This document shows, one piece after another, positions 63,350-64,000 of a stretch of DNA of 64,000 nt (position 1 is the stretch's first letter; each line of letters begins with the position of its first letter). A program made the position numbers and the translations under genes. This stretch comes from Pantoea sp. Eser (lineage in GTDB: Bacteria > Pseudomonadota > Gammaproteobacteria > Enterobacterales > Enterobacteriaceae). Where the stretch lies: NCBI GenBank assembly GCA_009830035.1, contig SZZY01000001.1, positions 124,001 to 188,000 on the forward strand, given 5' to 3'. The notes beneath the pieces are model-generated. The model was not told the origin of the DNA. It saw only the letters and a list, made by a program, of their open reading frames with translations, and ran no database searches.

Positions 63350-64000
63350 TTAGCGGAACATCACTTCTGCCCAGCGGGCTAATCCTGCGGTCACCGAGGC
63401 GAAATCATCGCCGCCGGCAATCGGCGTGTCAGGCAGTGCCTGTTGCAGTGCCGCACGCAGCAACGGCGAGCGTGCACTGCCGCCGGTCACGGTCAGGTAG
63501 ACCACGTCAGGCTTGATCTGGCTTGTGGCCAGCGCCAGCTGGACCTGCTCAAGGATTTTCTCCAGCGGCTGATTGATCGCCTCCTGCAGCAGGTTGACGC
63601 TGAGATCGGCCTGCAGCGAGGCCGCAATAAAGTCGAGCGACGCCGCATGCTCCGCGCGATCTGACAGCGCGATTTTGCTCTCTTCAGCAGCCCGTACCAG
63701 ACGATAACTCAGCTTCTGCTGCCACACTTTCAGCAGGCGCGCGACCACGTCACTCTGCTCTGCGTCACGGACTAAATCGCGCAGCAACTTACCGCAGGTG
63801 GTGCTGTAAAATTCGCTTTGCGCCGGAACATCGTTGATCGCGACCGCATTCCACCACGGCAGGGCGATGCCTTTTTGGGTGTTACCGCCGAGACCGAGCA
63901 GCGGCATCAGCGTTTTGAACGCCAGCATAATGTCGAGATCGTTCCCGCCGACGCGGCAGCCGCTGTGGCCCAGCAGGCTTTCGCGGCGATCGGATTTGTC
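63350..64000 (-). CDS. yegD: YegD, Hsp70-family chaperone-like protein (5' end outside window)
   Basis: Actin/Hsp70-type ATPase, C-terminal half only (about 216 codons); the frame runs off the window, so the start is not seen. Readable: ESLLGHSGCRVGGNDLDIML, WWNAVAINDVPAQSEFYS, VRDAEQSDVVARLLKVWQQK, the phosphate-2-like TGGSARSPLLRAALQ and the end AGGDDFASVTAGLARWAEV. Two small in-frame changes against E. coli: GIALPWWNA lacks ILP, and VYLTVTGGSA has two extra residues next to the ATP-binding TGGSA loop. Open frame here; integrity of the N-terminal part is unknown. Confidence 0.88.
   Translation of the reverse strand, partial: DKSDRRESLLGHSGCRVGGNDLDIMLAFKTLMPLLGLGGNTQKGIALPWWNAVAINDVPAQSEFYSTTCGKLLRDLVRDAEQSDVVARLLKVWQQKLSYRLVRAAEESKIALSDRAEHAASLDFIAASLQADLSVNLLQEAINQPLEKILEQVQLALATSQIKPDVVYLTVTGGSARSPLLRAALQQALPDTPIAGGDDFASVTAGLARWAEVMFR

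Overview
The window reads as part of a chromosome from an enterobacterium of the Erwinia/Pantoea type (Erwiniaceae). That placement is an inference. It rests on moderately high G+C, on proteins close to those of enteric bacteria throughout, and on a gene order that follows, in reverse, the E. coli 46-48 minute region: yejB/yejA, pdeN, mepS, lpxT, yeiR, yeiP, yeiW, fruBKA, nfo, yeiH, yeiE, lysP, fghA, folE, yeiB, galS-mglBAC, sanA, cdd, yohKJ, metG, apbC, thiMD, yegS, cyaR, yegQ, baeR, mdtDCBA, yegD. Lineage-specific insertions are an iron-type ABC permease/ATPase pair, frmA, maeA, ahpCF, an rsp-type sugar-acid cluster, an aldo/keto reductase and an OprB-type porin.

The dominant feature is decay in place. 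About 29 of about 56 genes are broken, yet almost none has been removed. Lesions fall into three recurrent kinds: (1) +1/+2/+4 slippage and 7-8 bp tandem duplications, including an expanded heptamer in ahpF; (2) deletions of about 10 bp to several kb, often between short direct repeats; (3) nonsense substitutions, mostly CAG or TGG to TAG/TGA. No insertion sequence was recognised. This resembles the early stage of genome reduction in a recently host-restricted bacterium.

Regions. 1-4130: peptide/microcin-type ABC transporter yejAB and a c-di-GMP phosphodiesterase (yejA and pdeN broken). 4300-7790: mepS, lpxT and yeiW intact; yeiR and yeiP damaged. 7950-11685: fructose PTS operon with two Cra operators; fruK is intact, but fruB has lost the EIIA active-site histidine and fruA is a pseudogene. 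11690-16607: nfo, yeiH, a DUF1232 gene and lysP broken; yeiE intact. 16730-18670: Fur-type box with FecCD permease and ATPase. 18750-20731: formaldehyde detoxification (frmA, fghA), intact. 20960-25077: LysR gene, broken MFS gene, folE, yeiB. 25100-30208: the galactose regulator and transporter, all four genes broken although their CRP and Gal operators persist. 30660-39600: sanA, maeA, metG and apbC intact; cdd and yohJ frameshifted. 39840-42776: ahpC intact, ahpF broken, AEC transporter internally deleted. 43410-45128: TPP riboswitch with thiM-thiD. 45195-50977: rsp cluster with only rspB intact. 51120-53628: yegS, the sRNA CyaR, broken yegQ. 53755-60537: the mdtABCD-baeSR multidrug locus, collapsed and partly deleted. 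60778-64000: broken aldo/keto reductase, intact porin, start-truncated yegD at the window edge.

What survives is biased towards housekeeping and stress functions: translation (metG), Fe-S carrier (apbC), folate (folE), thiamine salvage (thiMD), peptidoglycan and lipid A maintenance (mepS, lpxT) and peroxide/formaldehyde detoxification (ahpC, frmA, fghA). Sugar uptake, lysine uptake, drug efflux and regulators are being lost.
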